DNA of 64,000 nt from Microcoleus vaginatus HSN003 (GTDB lineage Bacteria; Cyanobacteriota; Cyanobacteriia; Cyanobacteriales; Microcoleaceae): NCBI RefSeq assembly GCF_022701255.1, contig NZ_CP031705.1, positions 3,906,001-3,970,000 on the forward strand, in the 5' to 3' direction. The notes beneath the pieces are model-generated. The model was not told where the DNA came from. It saw nothing but the letters and a program-made list of their open reading frames with translations, and did no database searches. Each line of letters opens with the position of its first letter. Positions within the stretch are counted from its first letter, which is position 1. The position numbers and the translations under genes were made by a program. Positions 8,706-17,998 of the stretch are shown in pieces.

Positions 8706-9661
8706 TCAAAAAGATGAGGTACAATAACAGCAGTGTGTAAACCAGTTAAAAATATTTGACGATGTAACTTGTCCGAACGCAAAATCTATGGCTTTTCCTA
8801 ATTCTTGATAATTAGTAGTCTTGATAGAACGGAGAATGATTTTAAGTTTTGACCACAGATTTTCAATTGGTGAAAAATCTGGTGAATAAGGTGATAAGTA
8901 TATTAATTTTTCCCCTGTTTTTTCGATCGCTTTTTTCACTTCTTCTCCCAAGTGAATGGGACAATTATCCATCACTACACAAGCACCTTTCCAGAGTTTT
9001 GGCACAAGTTTTCTGATAATAAAAGCTTCAAATGTAATTGCATCAGTTCCGCCTATTAGATTAACCGATGTCAAAATCTCATTGACTGACATTGCTCCAA
9101 TTATTGAGACATTTTTGCCACGTTTAGTTGGTTTTGACCCCTTGGCTCTTTCACCTTTTTGCATACCTAGCATATAACCTAACCATTGCCAAATTAACTC
9201 CCGATTCGTCAATGAATATTAAGTCTTTCAAACTAATCTCTTTAATTGTTTTCCAGAACTCACATCGCAGGATTTGAACTCGCTCTGTCCCTTTCCCTGA
9301 AGGGAAGAGAGTTTTTTTTGACAGTAATGTCTAAGAGTTTTATCATTCTTCCTATTGTTGCTCTACTAACAGAAAATCCAATTCTCCCATAAAGTAAATA
9401 ACGGAGTTCTTCAAGAGTTGCATCATTATTTCCTTCAATCAATTCCGCCAAGATGAGTAGTTGCTCCGCATTCAGTTTGCCTTTGACTCCACATCGGTCA
9501 GTTCTCGGAGTAATGTTTTTTGTTTCACGATATTGTTTAAGCAATTTTTGTACAAAACTCAGGGCTACAGAAAAACGCTTAGCTATTGCTTTTTGTGAAA
9601 TGGGTTCAGTATGATAAGTATCAAGGATTTTTTGCCTAAAATCAATCGAATAAGCTTTCAT
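8706..9661 (-). pseudogene. IS630-B transposase in three frames (copy 2)
   Basis: It encodes the same two protein pieces as copy 1, including both frame changes at the A8 and A5 runs. The start MKAYSIDFRQ is at 9661. The nested IS630-A lies upstream of this start, between it and the terminal repeat, so it may also separate the gene from its promoter. Confidence 0.75.
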
Positions 9662-9798
9662 TTTTAACAATGTATGAAGTTTGGTACAAGTAAACGTGTT
9701 GTGAGTCAAGCATCGTGTGCTTTCAAAAAAATGCTATTATGTGTGGTATCGCTTTCGCGTGGCTTTACTCAACCATGTAATTACAGCACTTCCGGATG

Positions 9799-10365
9799 TT
9801 ATGAGGTACAGTAGCAGCAATTAGTAAACCAGTTTTTGAGATGTTTCGGATTAATTAAGTCAAGAGCCACAGCAATTATCGTGTCAACCATTTTAGTGCT
9901 GGTTGGTGAAAACTGTCGCAATAAAGATTTAAGTTGCGACCACCATAATTCAATCGGATTAAAATCAGGAGAGTATGGGGATAAACATAAAATAGAAGCA
10001 CCCACCACGGCAATCATCGATGTAATTGAATCTACTTTATGCGCTGGTAAGTTATCCATCACTACTACGGCTCCGGGCCACAATTGTGGCACTAAACATT
10101 TCTCGATAAACACCTCAAATGCTTTGCTATCCATCGAGTTGTCCAGGGTCATTAATGCCACTACTTTCGTGAGGCTAATTGCACCAATTACTGTGACTTT
10201 CTTGCCTCGATAAAAAGGTTTGACCGCATAGGCTCTAGTTCCTCGTTGCGAACGTGCATGAGTTCTGGTTAAACCTAGCAATACTCCAGTCTCATCTAAA
10301 AATACTAGATTTTTTGGCTCGATATCCTTGACTTTTTCCCAATAGTCTAACCTTAACTTCATCAC
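9799..10365 (-). CDS. IS630-A transposase, catalytic DDE ORF (copy 2)
   Basis: Identical to the ORF at 3668-4234, with VFLDETG, VVMDNLPAHK and SPYSPDFNPIELWW as the three acidic-residue regions. Expression as a fusion by -1 slippage at the A9 run is inferred from the frame relation. Confidence 0.88.
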   Translation of the reverse strand: MMKLRLDYWEKVKDIEPKNLVFLDETGVLLGLTRTHARSQRGTRAYAVKPFYRGKKVTVIGAISLTKVVALMTLDNSMDSKAFEVFIEKCLVPQLWPGAVVVMDNLPAHKVDSITSMIAVVGASILCLSPYSPDFNPIELWWSQLKSLLRQFSPTSTKMVDTIIAVALDLINPKHLKNWFTNCCYCTS

Positions 10366-10745
10366 TCTTTCTGTGCCTGCTTGGCTACTCCTGACTGTTT
10401 TTTTTTACGATTTAATCCCAACTTCTGTAAGGCGCTACACATGGCTGTTCTGCCTACCCAATTTCCTGTCTTTTGGGCGAACAACTCACACAATTCTACC
10501 AAAGTTGCATCGGGATGTGTGACCACTATTTCTCTTAACTCTTGTGACGCATTATTCAAATGACTGAATCTGGGTTTACCCCTCGGTTTAGGCTGTAAAT
10601 TCCCCTCTATTTTTTGTTGCTTGACAAGTTTTTGAACTAAGCTTTTACTGCAGGCAAATATTTCTGCTGTTTTTCTGATCGACAGCTTCTGCTCGACATG
10701 GGCTGCTACTATTTTGGATCGCAAATCTACTGAGTATGCTTTCAT
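10362..10745 (-). CDS. IS630-A transposase, N-terminal helix-turn-helix ORF (copy 2)
   Basis: This 127-residue ORF has the same sequence as the one at 4231-4614: start MKAYSVDLRSKIV, two helix-turn-helix motifs, an A9 slippage run near the end, and a stop overlapping the start of the catalytic ORF. It appears intact. Confidence 0.88.
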   Translation of the reverse strand: MKAYSVDLRSKIVAAHVEQKLSIRKTAEIFACSKSLVQKLVKQQKIEGNLQPKPRGKPRFSHLNNASQELREIVVTHPDATLVELCELFAQKTGNWVGRTAMCSALQKLGLNRKKKQSGVAKQAQKE

Positions 10746-10885
10746 TGGTATATTATTTTTAGTCGATTCTATTGTACCTCATAACATCCGGAAGTGCTGT
10801 ATAGTTCATTTGATCTTATCTTCTCTGTTTGACCCTCACGAGTGAGTGTCAGTAACATCATACCTCATCTTTCTGAGAAAGGCTA

Positions 10886-11247
10886 TATATCACACCAAAT
10901 TCTTGCTCTAAATAAGTAACCAGCTCATCTAAATTCCAATATTCTTTATTCTTTAACCACTCGAGTACTTCAGTATTTTGTAGAGCTGTTAAATACCCTT
11001 TTGACCCTTTATGTCCTAGTTTGATTCCTCCGATGCCTTTGGTTTTAAATTGTTTTTTCCAATAACCAATAAAAAAATTACTTACACCTAAAATCAGGCT
11101 GATTTCATGGTAGATATTACCTGCGCTAGCCATCCTTACAGCTATTGCTCGTTTTAGTTCTCTGGCATCGATATCGCTTTTAATGAAAGATTCTAATTGG
11201 GCTATTTCTTTTTCCATATCTTTTTGTTGCAGTTGTAAGTTATTCAT
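10886..11247 (-). pseudogene. IS630-C transposase, N-terminal part
   Basis: It starts MNNLQLQQKDMEKEIAQ at 11247 (an earlier in-frame start exists at 11289 but adds an unusual leader). The Lys/Arg-rich segment RELKRAIAVRMASAGNIYHE and the ISLILGVSNFFIGYWKKQF helix-turn-helix are the DNA-binding part. The frame is cut after EQEFGVIY by IS630-B copy 2. Confidence 0.82.
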
Positions 11248-11316
11248 TTTTTTATTGTCACAATCAAGTATTGCATATAATTGTATCATAGTCTTGATAA
11301 TGATTTAGGATTGCTA

Positions 11317-13231
11317 TAGTTAATGTTGTTTGTTTGGTTGTACCTGCAACGCTACCGGTGATTGTGCCAAAGTTGAGAATTGCGGTTTCGGCGTTTTCAG
11401 GGAGATTGTCAGGTTTGATAGTAACTGCAACATTCTGAGTGAGAGTAGTAGTGCCGGCGGGGAAAGTAACAGTAGTAGGCGAAAAGGTGTAGTCTGAATT
11501 TTCGGTGGCTGTGCTAGTGGGGTCGATGACAATTGGCACTGTTACAGCAGCGTCAGGAGTAGCGCTGATAGTAACGGGAATATTGACTACTGTATCCGCA
11601 GTTCCTTCAGTGCCACTGTAAGTTGCAGCACCGAAATTTACCGCCGGGGATGTATTCAGCAGAATCGAGGTGTTTTGAGAGGCAAAGTTCGCCGTAGCTA
11701 AATCGGATAAGCCATCTTTGTTAAAATCGCCTACAACAATACCTTGGGGACTGGCTGCCACAAGAAAAGTAGTGGCAGTCCCAAAGCTGCCATTGCCACT
11801 TCCAAATACGACGGAGACATCGCCCGATCCATTGTCGGCTGTAGCTAAATCGACTTTTCCATCGGCATTGAAGTCACCACTAGCAATAGCAAGGGGTTGT
11901 GTTCCAACGCCAAAGTTGGTAGCTGTACTAAAGTTTCCTGTGCCAGTTCCTAACAGTATTGATACGTTGTTTGAGATTTGATTGCTGGTTGCTAAGTCAG
12001 GATTATTGTCCCCGTTAAAGTCTCCTATAGCAATGTAATTAGGGCTATTTCCAACGGTAAAGTTAGTGGCGGCGCCGAAAGTGCCATCGCCATTCCCTAA
12101 CAGGATGGATACGCTGTTAGACCCAAAGTTCGCTGTCGCTAAGTCTGGCTTGCCATCCTTGTTAAAGTCGCCGACAAGCACAAAATAAGGATTTGCCCCC
12201 ACGCTCAAATTAGTAGCTGCGCCAAAAGTACCATTACCATTACCCGGCAAGATGGAGATGTCGTTAGAGCTTTGATTGGCTGTAGCTAAGTCAGGATTGC
12301 CGTCCCCGTTGAAGTCTCCCACAGCGACGGTATAAGGGCTTGACCCCACACCAAAGTAGGTGGCAGTACCAAAAGTGCCATCGCCATTCCCTAACAGGAG
12401 AGAAACGTTGTTAGTCGCATTATTAGCCGTAACCAGGTCAGAATTACCGTCTTTGTTAAAGTCGCCTACAGCGACAGAGTAGGTAGAGAGATCGCTCGGC
12501 GGACTGGTGTTAAGATTAGTGGCAGGGCCAAATTTGCCAGTGCCATCTCCCAGGGCGATCGAGACGTTGCGATTAACTCCAGTGGTTGCAAAGGCTAGGT
12601 CAAGGTTGCCGTCTTTGTTAAAATCGCCAGTGGCAACTTTACGGAGACTGTATGTTATGGGAAAATCAGTCGCAGCACCAAAAGTAGACAGAACGTACTC
12701 GTAACCCGCTAACACTTCCGCTTCAAATACCAGCGGTGTTTCAATTTGTCCGGTGCTCACTTCTAATTCCCAGTCGCCGCCCTTTGCTACACTTCCCGTG
12801 AGGTTTTGGGAAGCTGCAACAAAGGCCCCGGTTAACTCACTCAAGCGTTTGACAAATGCTTTTCCTGTCTCGCCTGCTGCTACACAGCACCCGTAAAGGA
12901 GGATATTGGGTCGAGTGTCGCCGATTGAGTCGGTTCGTGGGGAAAACCACTGCTGTAGATCCTGCCGATCGCACTCTATATCATCTAAACTCAAGCTACC
13001 GTCGCCGAGTTGCAAGCTGCCTGAACTGCCGTGAGAAACTATGTGAATGCTGTCAATATTGCTGCGAAGAGCTAAAATTTCAGTAATTTGGTCGATCGCA
13101 TCCCGGTTCACATCCAAAACGACTACTTCCGTACCCGGTTTTACCCCGACAATCAAACTTTGATAATCTTCAACTTGAGTGTCGATAAAGGCGATCGACC
13201 TTACTGAAACTGGAATATTTAAATTGGGCAT
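11317..13231 (-). pseudogene. DUF4347 - FG-GAP/VCBS repeat - Calx-beta protein, 3' end destroyed
   Basis: The product begins MPNLNIPVSVRSIAFID at 13231. Residues ~10-165 match the DUF4347 domain (SIHIVSHGSSGSLQLGDG; NILLYGCCVAAGETG). About seven FG-GAP repeats follow, each with a calcium-type loop such as GDFNKDGN.DL and GNGDGTFG, and then a Calx-beta-like domain. Such proteins are large secreted or surface adhesins/matrix proteins of cyanobacteria. IS630-C enters at TA 11317-11318; only 23 more codons survive, at 5421-5491. The gene is therefore truncated. It has no classical signal peptide, which fits the family. An in-frame extension to 13264 exists but starts with an atypical leader. Confidence 0.82.
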
Positions 13232-13565
13232 AATCCACCTGACTGGGGTTTCAAAAAAATACAAAAATTCCGCAATTTCGTGACTGGCGTCCGAAACTAT
13301 CTATCAATTTTTATTTATACAGACACACCCTTTCTCCGTAAAAACCCGGTGAGTCCTCATCTTGTGTCGTAAGGATAGCAGTTTTTTTACAGAAAATATG
13401 TAAATTTTTCTTAAAAAATACCTAGTTAATTAAATTTTTGATAAAAATGTGAAAAATACTTAAGTATTATTACTGTAAAAAAGGCGAGATTGATTTACCC
13501 GAAATATTTAGGAAACGTAAGTGAAATTGTACAGAAATTTCAAAGTCAGCAATTTTGATACATAC

Positions 13566-13626
13566 TTTAGGGTGCGTAAGCAATTAGTCCTACAGAAAAT
13601 ACGGTCTTCTAACGCACCCTACTAAA
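13566..13626 (-). terminator. Inverted repeat downstream of the cysQ-like gene
   Basis: TTTAGGGTGCGT (13566-13577) pairs with ACGCACCCTACTAAA (13612-13626). It lies between the stop of the leftward cysQ-like gene and the start of the leftward FG-GAP gene. The GGTGCG hairpin type also recurs at 43809. It is a plausible terminator or a dispersed palindrome. The rest of 13265-13565 is AT-rich with nothing recognised. Confidence 0.5.
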
Positions 13627-13633
13627 CTTTTGA

Positions 13634-14512
13634 TTACTTCAAACCCCCATCTATCTCCGCTAAAATCCCCTCAGCCTCCCCGCATAAAGCAGCGTGACAG
13701 CAACCGTTACTCGCCAACAATCCCCCCCACTGACTCACATCTCCCCGGTTATATTGCAAAGTAGAACCGTCAAAACGAGTAAATTGACCGCCCGCTTCAG
13801 TCAAAATTAATTCCGGTGCCGCTAAATCCCAATCTTTCGGTGCAGACTTTCCCGAAAGCGCAATATAAACATCAGCCTTTTGTTCGACAATTGTCGCAAT
13901 TTTACAGCCGATACTGCCGACAGCTAGTTGATTTTGACAAGGCAGTTTTTGTAACAATTGATTAAAGCGATCGCCCCGGTGACTGCGGCTGGTTACTATA
14001 GATAAATCTGCCACTATATTTCGCGCCGAAACCTGCAATTTGACCGCAGAACCGTCCCGAGTTTCCATAAAAGCGCCAGCATTTTGCACTGCGTAATAAA
14101 TCTTTTGCTGTTCGGGCCAAGCCACAACTGCTAATACAGGTCTTCCCTCGAACGCTAAAGCAATGTGAACGGCAAATTCACCTGTCCTGTCAATAAAATC
14201 TCGCGTTCCATCCAAAGGGTCAATAATCCAAACCCAACTTTGAGGTAAGGGAACTTGACCGTTTTTTTCTAAATAAGATTTGTAAGTTTCTTCGGTGAGA
14301 TACCCAAATTCTGCATTCCCTAAAGCCGACTGCAATTCGTCGAGAATGTAAGAATTGACAGCGACATCGGCGGCCGTGACGGGGCCATCTTTTTTTTCTT
14401 GGATGTCGAGGTTAGGAGTGTTGGAATCCTGCCGATAATAGGATTGTAGGATATCTGATGCACTCCAGGCGATCGATCGCGAAATTTCGCTTAACTGTTC
14501 AAGAGTTTTCAT
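13634..14512 (-). CDS. cysQ: 3'(2'),5'-bisphosphate nucleotidase / inositol-monophosphatase family (CysQ-like)
   Basis: This enzyme family removes a phosphate from PAP/PAPS or inositol phosphates using two to three metal ions. The 292-residue protein shows the metal-site motifs VTAADVAVN (about residues 44-52), the LTEET glutamate, WIIDPLDGTRDFI and KDWDLAAPELILTEAGG near the C-terminus. The ATG at 14512 is chosen because MKTLEQLSEISRSIAW is a usual N-terminus; an in-frame extension to 14599 is non-homologous and repeat-derived. It is monocistronic and leftward. CysQ is the best fit; other members of the superfamily are possible. Confidence 0.85.
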   Translation of the reverse strand: MKTLEQLSEISRSIAWSASDILQSYYRQDSNTPNLDIQEKKDGPVTAADVAVNSYILDELQSALGNAEFGYLTEETYKSYLEKNGQVPLPQSWVWIIDPLDGTRDFIDRTGEFAVHIALAFEGRPVLAVVAWPEQQKIYYAVQNAGAFMETRDGSAVKLQVSARNIVADLSIVTSRSHRGDRFNQLLQKLPCQNQLAVGSIGCKIATIVEQKADVYIALSGKSAPKDWDLAAPELILTEAGGQFTRFDGSTLQYNRGDVSQWGGLLASNGCCHAALCGEAEGILAEIDGGLK

Positions 14513-14559
14513 GAATTTGTTTTTTTTGAACGGCAGATGAATGCGGATGAACGCAGATT

Positions 14560-14750
14560 TCAGTAGGGCGGTGCCCCCGTGCCCGCCCCTGGGAACCATT
14601 ACTCGTTCCCAGGCTCTGCCTGGGAATGCCTATTCGGAGGCTCTGCCTCCTTCTTCCTGTTGGCAAAATCAGGAGGAGAGCTTTCCTTTTCCTATTAGTA
14701 GAATCGGAGGCAGAGCCTCTAGATATGCGTTACCAGGCAGAGCATAGTAA
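14560..14750. repeat. Cluster of GGCTCTGCC palindromes
   Basis: The interval contains GTTCCCAGGCTCTGCCTGGGAA, shown here as two half-sites around 14605-14625, then GGAGGCTCTGCCTCC (14636-14650), and further down GGAGGCAGAGCCTC and CCAGGCAGAGC in the opposite sense. It fills the gap between the two leftward genes. It resembles a composite palindromic repeat and could fold into several hairpins when transcribed. Confidence 0.65.
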
Positions 14751-14757
14751 CGATAGA

Positions 14758-15882
14758 TTACCAATTAATATGAGGATATTTCCATTCATAATAATTCGGA
14801 AACACAAAATTAGTAAACGAAACCGAAATACTAACTTCCAATGATTTTACATGGTGCCACCAACCAACAGGAATAAAGATAGCTTCTCCCGGTTCCAAAA
14901 TCACTTCAATAATTTTCGCATCTCTGTAAAGCGGGTATTTGTCATAATCGGGATTTTCGCCGTCAACCTTGCTGAAAACTCCGACGTGATTATAAAGCAG
15001 AGGTGTTTGTTGCGGAGAAATCAATTTAATTAGTTTGCGACCCGACACTTGAGCTAAAATTAAATTAACTGGGTCATGGTGCAGCGGTGTAATTGTGCCT
15101 TTCGGGCCGAACCAAAAGAAAACTCTGCCTTTTGTATCCGTTGGATTTAGGTATTCTGGGAAAATTTCAATGTCGTTGAATAGGGGTTTAAATTCCTCTC
15201 TTTCCAGAGTTTGGTTGTTAGCAACCATGTAGTAGTCGTTGCTAGGCCCGCCCTTAACCACCATCTCTACATATTTGCGGAACAAAACAATTTTTTTGTG
15301 ATTTTCTATCTTAATTTCGTAATTCGGGTCGGAATTGCGGTTAGCTTGAATTTGTACCTCTGCATCGCCGTATTTTTGCTGCAAATACTCCGGCGTCCAC
15401 AACTGCAACGCTTTCCAGTTGTGCATAATATTGGTAATAATTACTGGAGTATTTTTTGCGTAGTAATTTTCGAGAAAATACTCTCTAGAAAGGCTGCTTT
15501 TGCGTTCGATTGTGCCAAACTTAGAAGACAATGCGGCTAATTGATTGCTAATCCTAAGATGCGATTCTAATTTTTGCAATAACTGGACGTACTGACTACC
15601 TGCTTGAAAGTAGGGATGAGATGATATTTCCCTAACTTCTGCGGTGGCTGTTTCCGCATCTATGCCGGTATTTATTAGTGCTTGAATAATTTCTGCGTCG
15701 GGTTGATTTAATAATTTGTTAGCCGCCACCCACTGTTTCATATTGTCGGGTATTTCTTGTTTGCTTGGGGTGAGTAGATTGGGCAAGTTTTGTGTCAGCC
15801 ATTCTAGGTTAACTTGCTGTTGTTCTGTTAGGGTAATCCGCAAAGGGGGAAGGGTGATGCTTAGAGGTTGGGTGTCAGGCAT
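14758..15882 (-). CDS. Cupin-8/JmjC-type Fe(II)/2-oxoglutarate oxygenase
   Basis: This is a 374-residue protein with a helical N-terminal part (residues 1-125) and a JmjC/cupin-8 barrel (130-374). The iron ligands are visible as H268-x-D270 (TPLHHDPVN) and H343 or H344 in GWWHHVKSLE; SISVSFTNFVFPN closes the barrel. Relatives hydroxylate protein or peptide side chains, but the substrate here is unknown. The N-terminal segment (PDAEIIQALINTGID) resembles the short helical leader found in cyanobacterial members. Ends inside the palindrome cluster region on its 3' side. Confidence 0.85.
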   Translation of the reverse strand: MPDTQPLSITLPPLRITLTEQQQVNLEWLTQNLPNLLTPSKQEIPDNMKQWVAANKLLNQPDAEIIQALINTGIDAETATAEVREISSHPYFQAGSQYVQLLQKLESHLRISNQLAALSSKFGTIERKSSLSREYFLENYYAKNTPVIITNIMHNWKALQLWTPEYLQQKYGDAEVQIQANRNSDPNYEIKIENHKKIVLFRKYVEMVVKGGPSNDYYMVANNQTLEREEFKPLFNDIEIFPEYLNPTDTKGRVFFWFGPKGTITPLHHDPVNLILAQVSGRKLIKLISPQQTPLLYNHVGVFSKVDGENPDYDKYPLYRDAKIIEVILEPGEAIFIPVGWWHHVKSLEVSISVSFTNFVFPNYYEWKYPHINW

Positions 15883-15951
15883 GATTCGGGTATGTTCTTT
15901 TGGGAGTGTTTTGTGTGACTTTAAGTTGTCTTACTAATATAGCAATTTTGT

Positions 15952-15986
15952 TAACGAACCGCGAAGGCGCTAAGGGCGCGAAGGAA
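15952..15986. repeat. Dispersed intergenic repeat, copy 2
   Basis: The stretch ACGAACCGCGAAGGCGC followed by TAAGGGCGCGAAGG is the inverse of the repeat at 1212-1245. It lies between divergently arranged 5' and 3' gene ends. No function is visible. Confidence 0.6.
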
Positions 15987-16114
15987 GAGAGGAGGGAAGT
16001 TCACAAATTTTGTCGAGGTTGCTGTCAGGATTTTAACTCAACAAGTGTTGCCAGTTCAAGTTTTCTAGCTTTGAACGGTTTTAAGCGGATAGTTTGGTTA
16101 ATTTTAATTGAAAA

Positions 16115-16972
16115 TTAACCCTTATTCATCCAGGCGCGGGTTCCGAAGTTTTTGCAGGAATGGGAAGCGATTTTAGCCGCTGCGGTGAGACTATCGGTAA
16201 AGTTATTTTGCAAAATGTAGTGACAGAAAGCCCCGTGAAAGATGTCGCCAGCGCCTAAAGTGTCTGTGGCTTGAATTTGAGGTACTTCTATAGTGCCGTA
16301 AGTGCCATTGCTGAGGTATAAAATTGATTTTTCGCCGCGAGTGATGGCAATATGGGAAATTCCGGCTGCTGACAGGTAAGCAAAGACTTGTTCTGAATTG
16401 TCGCAGTTTGGGGGATGAAAATTCTCGGAACATACCGCCCATTCAATGAAAGGCAATATTTCCTCTAATCCGGGTTTCCAACTGCCGCCGTCTAGGACAA
16501 TTGGAATGTTTTTTGAGTTGGCAAGTTGAGCAATTTCTTTGCTGGCTGCGATTTGATGTCCGTCAAGCAGTACAATACTAACTGATGTTAAAATATCCTG
16601 GTTAATTGTTTGACTGTCAACTTGCGATTTCGTAGCATTGATGGAAATTACCGATCGATCGCCCGTTGCTTCAGTTACAATAATCGAGGAAACTGGCGGC
16701 GAGTGCGATCGCCCGGGTTCCAAATCAATTATCCTGACATTATACTCCGCTAAGTCTGCACGAATTAATTGGGCGATCGCGTGAGTACCCAACACACCAG
16801 CCCATACCGCCGCATTCCCCAAATAGCTAAAAGTGACCGCAGCATTAGCCGCCGGCCCGCCCGCAGCAATGGTACAATCAGAAGCAACAACTTTCTGATT
16901 TTCACCCGGAGGCTTCCCGGCCAAATAAACTAAATCTAAAGTCGCCAATCCCAAAAACAATCCAGTTTTCAT
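16115..16972 (-). CDS. PfkB/ribokinase-family carbohydrate kinase
   Basis: PfkB kinases transfer phosphate from ATP to a sugar or nucleoside hydroxyl. The 285-residue protein has the N-terminal GG motif in AAGGPAANAAVTFSYLG (about residues 37-53) and the C-terminal ATP/catalytic motif DTLGAGDIFHGAF, with the catalytic Asp in GAGD. Length is slightly short but complete. It is divergent from rsmI, with starts 70 bp apart, so a shared regulatory region is likely. The sugar specificity cannot be told from sequence. Confidence 0.88.
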   Translation of the reverse strand: MKTGLFLGLATLDLVYLAGKPPGENQKVVASDCTIAAGGPAANAAVTFSYLGNAAVWAGVLGTHAIAQLIRADLAEYNVRIIDLEPGRSHSPPVSSIIVTEATGDRSVISINATKSQVDSQTINQDILTSVSIVLLDGHQIAASKEIAQLANSKNIPIVLDGGSWKPGLEEILPFIEWAVCSENFHPPNCDNSEQVFAYLSAAGISHIAITRGEKSILYLSNGTYGTIEVPQIQATDTLGAGDIFHGAFCHYILQNNFTDSLTAAAKIASHSCKNFGTRAWMNKG

Positions 16973-17042
16973 ATCTTCTTAAATGTGTGGCATGGGCGTC
17001 CCGCCCGTGTCCCATCTGCGGTTAAAAAATCCCAATCTTAAA

Positions 17043-17924
17043 ATGCAAGCAAATCCCACCACAGGAACACTTTACATCGTAGGAACCCCGATCGGCAACC
17101 TCGAAGACATGACATTTCGGGCCATCCGCATCTTGCAAACAGCAGACTTCATCGCCGCCGAAGACACCCGCCATACAGGCAAACTTTTGCACCACTTTCA
17201 AATCCAAACGCCCCAAATCAGCTATCACGAACACAACCAACACCAGCGACTTCCCGAACTCATTGACAAACTGCTTTTAGGCAAAGATATCGCCCTTGTC
17301 ACCGATGCCGGAATGCCGGGAATTTCTGACCCCGGATACGAGTTGGTCAAAGCCTGCGCCGATGCTAATATTAACATTATTCCGATTCCCGGCCCGACCG
17401 CCTGCATTGTTGGCATAACTGCATCAGGATTACCCACACAAAGATTTGTATTTGAAGGTTTCTTACCCGTGAAAGGTCAAGAACGCCAACAGAGTTTAGA
17501 AGCTTTGCAAATAGAATCCCGCACTATAATATTATACGAATCTCCCCACAGATTGCGACAAACTTTACAAGATTTAGCAAATAGTTTGGGAAGCGACAGA
17601 CAGATTGTACTGGCGAGGGAATTGACGAAAATGCACGAAGAGTTTTGGCGTGGTAGTATGGAAAGTGCGATAGAACTTTACACCAATCGCGAACCCCAGG
17701 GAGAATTTACCCTTGTAATTGCCGGCATCCAAACAGCAGCCCCAATATTTTCCGAAGACGCCATTAAAGCAGAATTGCAAACATTAATTGCACAAGGCAT
17801 AAGTCGTTCCCAAGCCAGCCGCCAACTAGCGCAACAAACATCCCTCCCCCGCCGCCAAATCTACCAACTCGCCCTCACAATAGGCGACAATGAATCGCTA
17901 GAACAACCCTTAGATGAATTGTGA
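17043..17924 (+). CDS. rsmI: 16S rRNA (cytidine1402-2'-O)-methyltransferase RsmI
   Basis: RsmI methylates the ribose of C1402 in 16S rRNA using S-adenosylmethionine. The 293-residue protein begins with the tetrapyrrole-methylase fold: LYIVGTPIGNLEDMTFRAI, AAEDTRHTGKLL, VTDAGMPGISDPGYELV, and PGPTACIVGITASGLPT. LARELTKMHEEFWRG follows at mid-protein, and the C-terminus has a helical tail. I choose the ATG at 17043; an upstream in-frame start at 16983 adds a non-conserved repeat-like leader. Confidence 0.95.
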   Translation: MQANPTTGTLYIVGTPIGNLEDMTFRAIRILQTADFIAAEDTRHTGKLLHHFQIQTPQISYHEHNQHQRLPELIDKLLLGKDIALVTDAGMPGISDPGYELVKACADANINIIPIPGPTACIVGITASGLPTQRFVFEGFLPVKGQERQQSLEALQIESRTIILYESPHRLRQTLQDLANSLGSDRQIVLARELTKMHEEFWRGSMESAIELYTNREPQGEFTLVIAGIQTAAPIFSEDAIKAELQTLIAQGISRSQASRQLAQQTSLPRRQIYQLALTIGDNESLEQPLDEL

Positions 17925-17998
17925 ATATCTCTCTTCTCTTCTCCTCTGCGGCCTCTGCGGTTACATAAAAAAAGCTAGATACTCACACTCAGAATTAT

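Larger units (their letters stand above)
9784..10799 (-). mobile_element. IS630-type element 'A', copy 2 (1016 bp)
   Basis: Identical ends and length to the copy at 3653-4668, with TA at 9782-9783 and 10800-10801. The uninterrupted target (ACCATGTAATTATAGTTC) is seen inverted in IS630-B copy 1 near 6290, which confirms the insertion point. Identity of the two copies suggests recent transposition. Confidence 0.92.
8697..10885 (-). mobile_element. IS630-type element 'B', copy 2, interrupted by IS630-A copy 2
   Basis: Same ends as copy 1 but in the opposite orientation, with TA duplicated at 8695-8696 and 10886-10887. Subtracting the nested 1016-bp element and its extra TA leaves 1171 bp. It interrupts the IS630-C transposase; its removal restores GVIYKSKQSYYE. 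Confidence 0.88.
5492..11316 (-). mobile_element. IS630-type element 'C', interrupted twice (about 1178 bp without inserts)
   Basis: The ends are TAGCAATCCTAAAT at 5492 and the inverse ATTTAGGATTGCTA at 11303-11316, with TA duplicated at 5490-5491 and 11317-11318. A second copy of the subterminal motif GAGCAATCCTAAATAATTTT lies just inside the left end. The element is split by the IS4-family element (5859-8305, 9-bp duplication) and by IS630-B copy 2 (8697-10885, TA duplication). It itself interrupts the FG-GAP gene. Confidence 0.88.

Noticed and set aside
6202..10885. A composite transposon formed by the inverted IS630-B pair
   Set aside because: The two copies have independent TA duplications within two different older elements, so they inserted separately; the enclosed DNA is only IS4 and IS630-C fragments.
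13265..13565. Riboswitch or leader RNA upstream of the FG-GAP gene
   Set aside because: There is a GTAAAAACCCGGTGAGTCC stretch, but no second conserved half or stem pattern of a known riboswitch class could be recognised.
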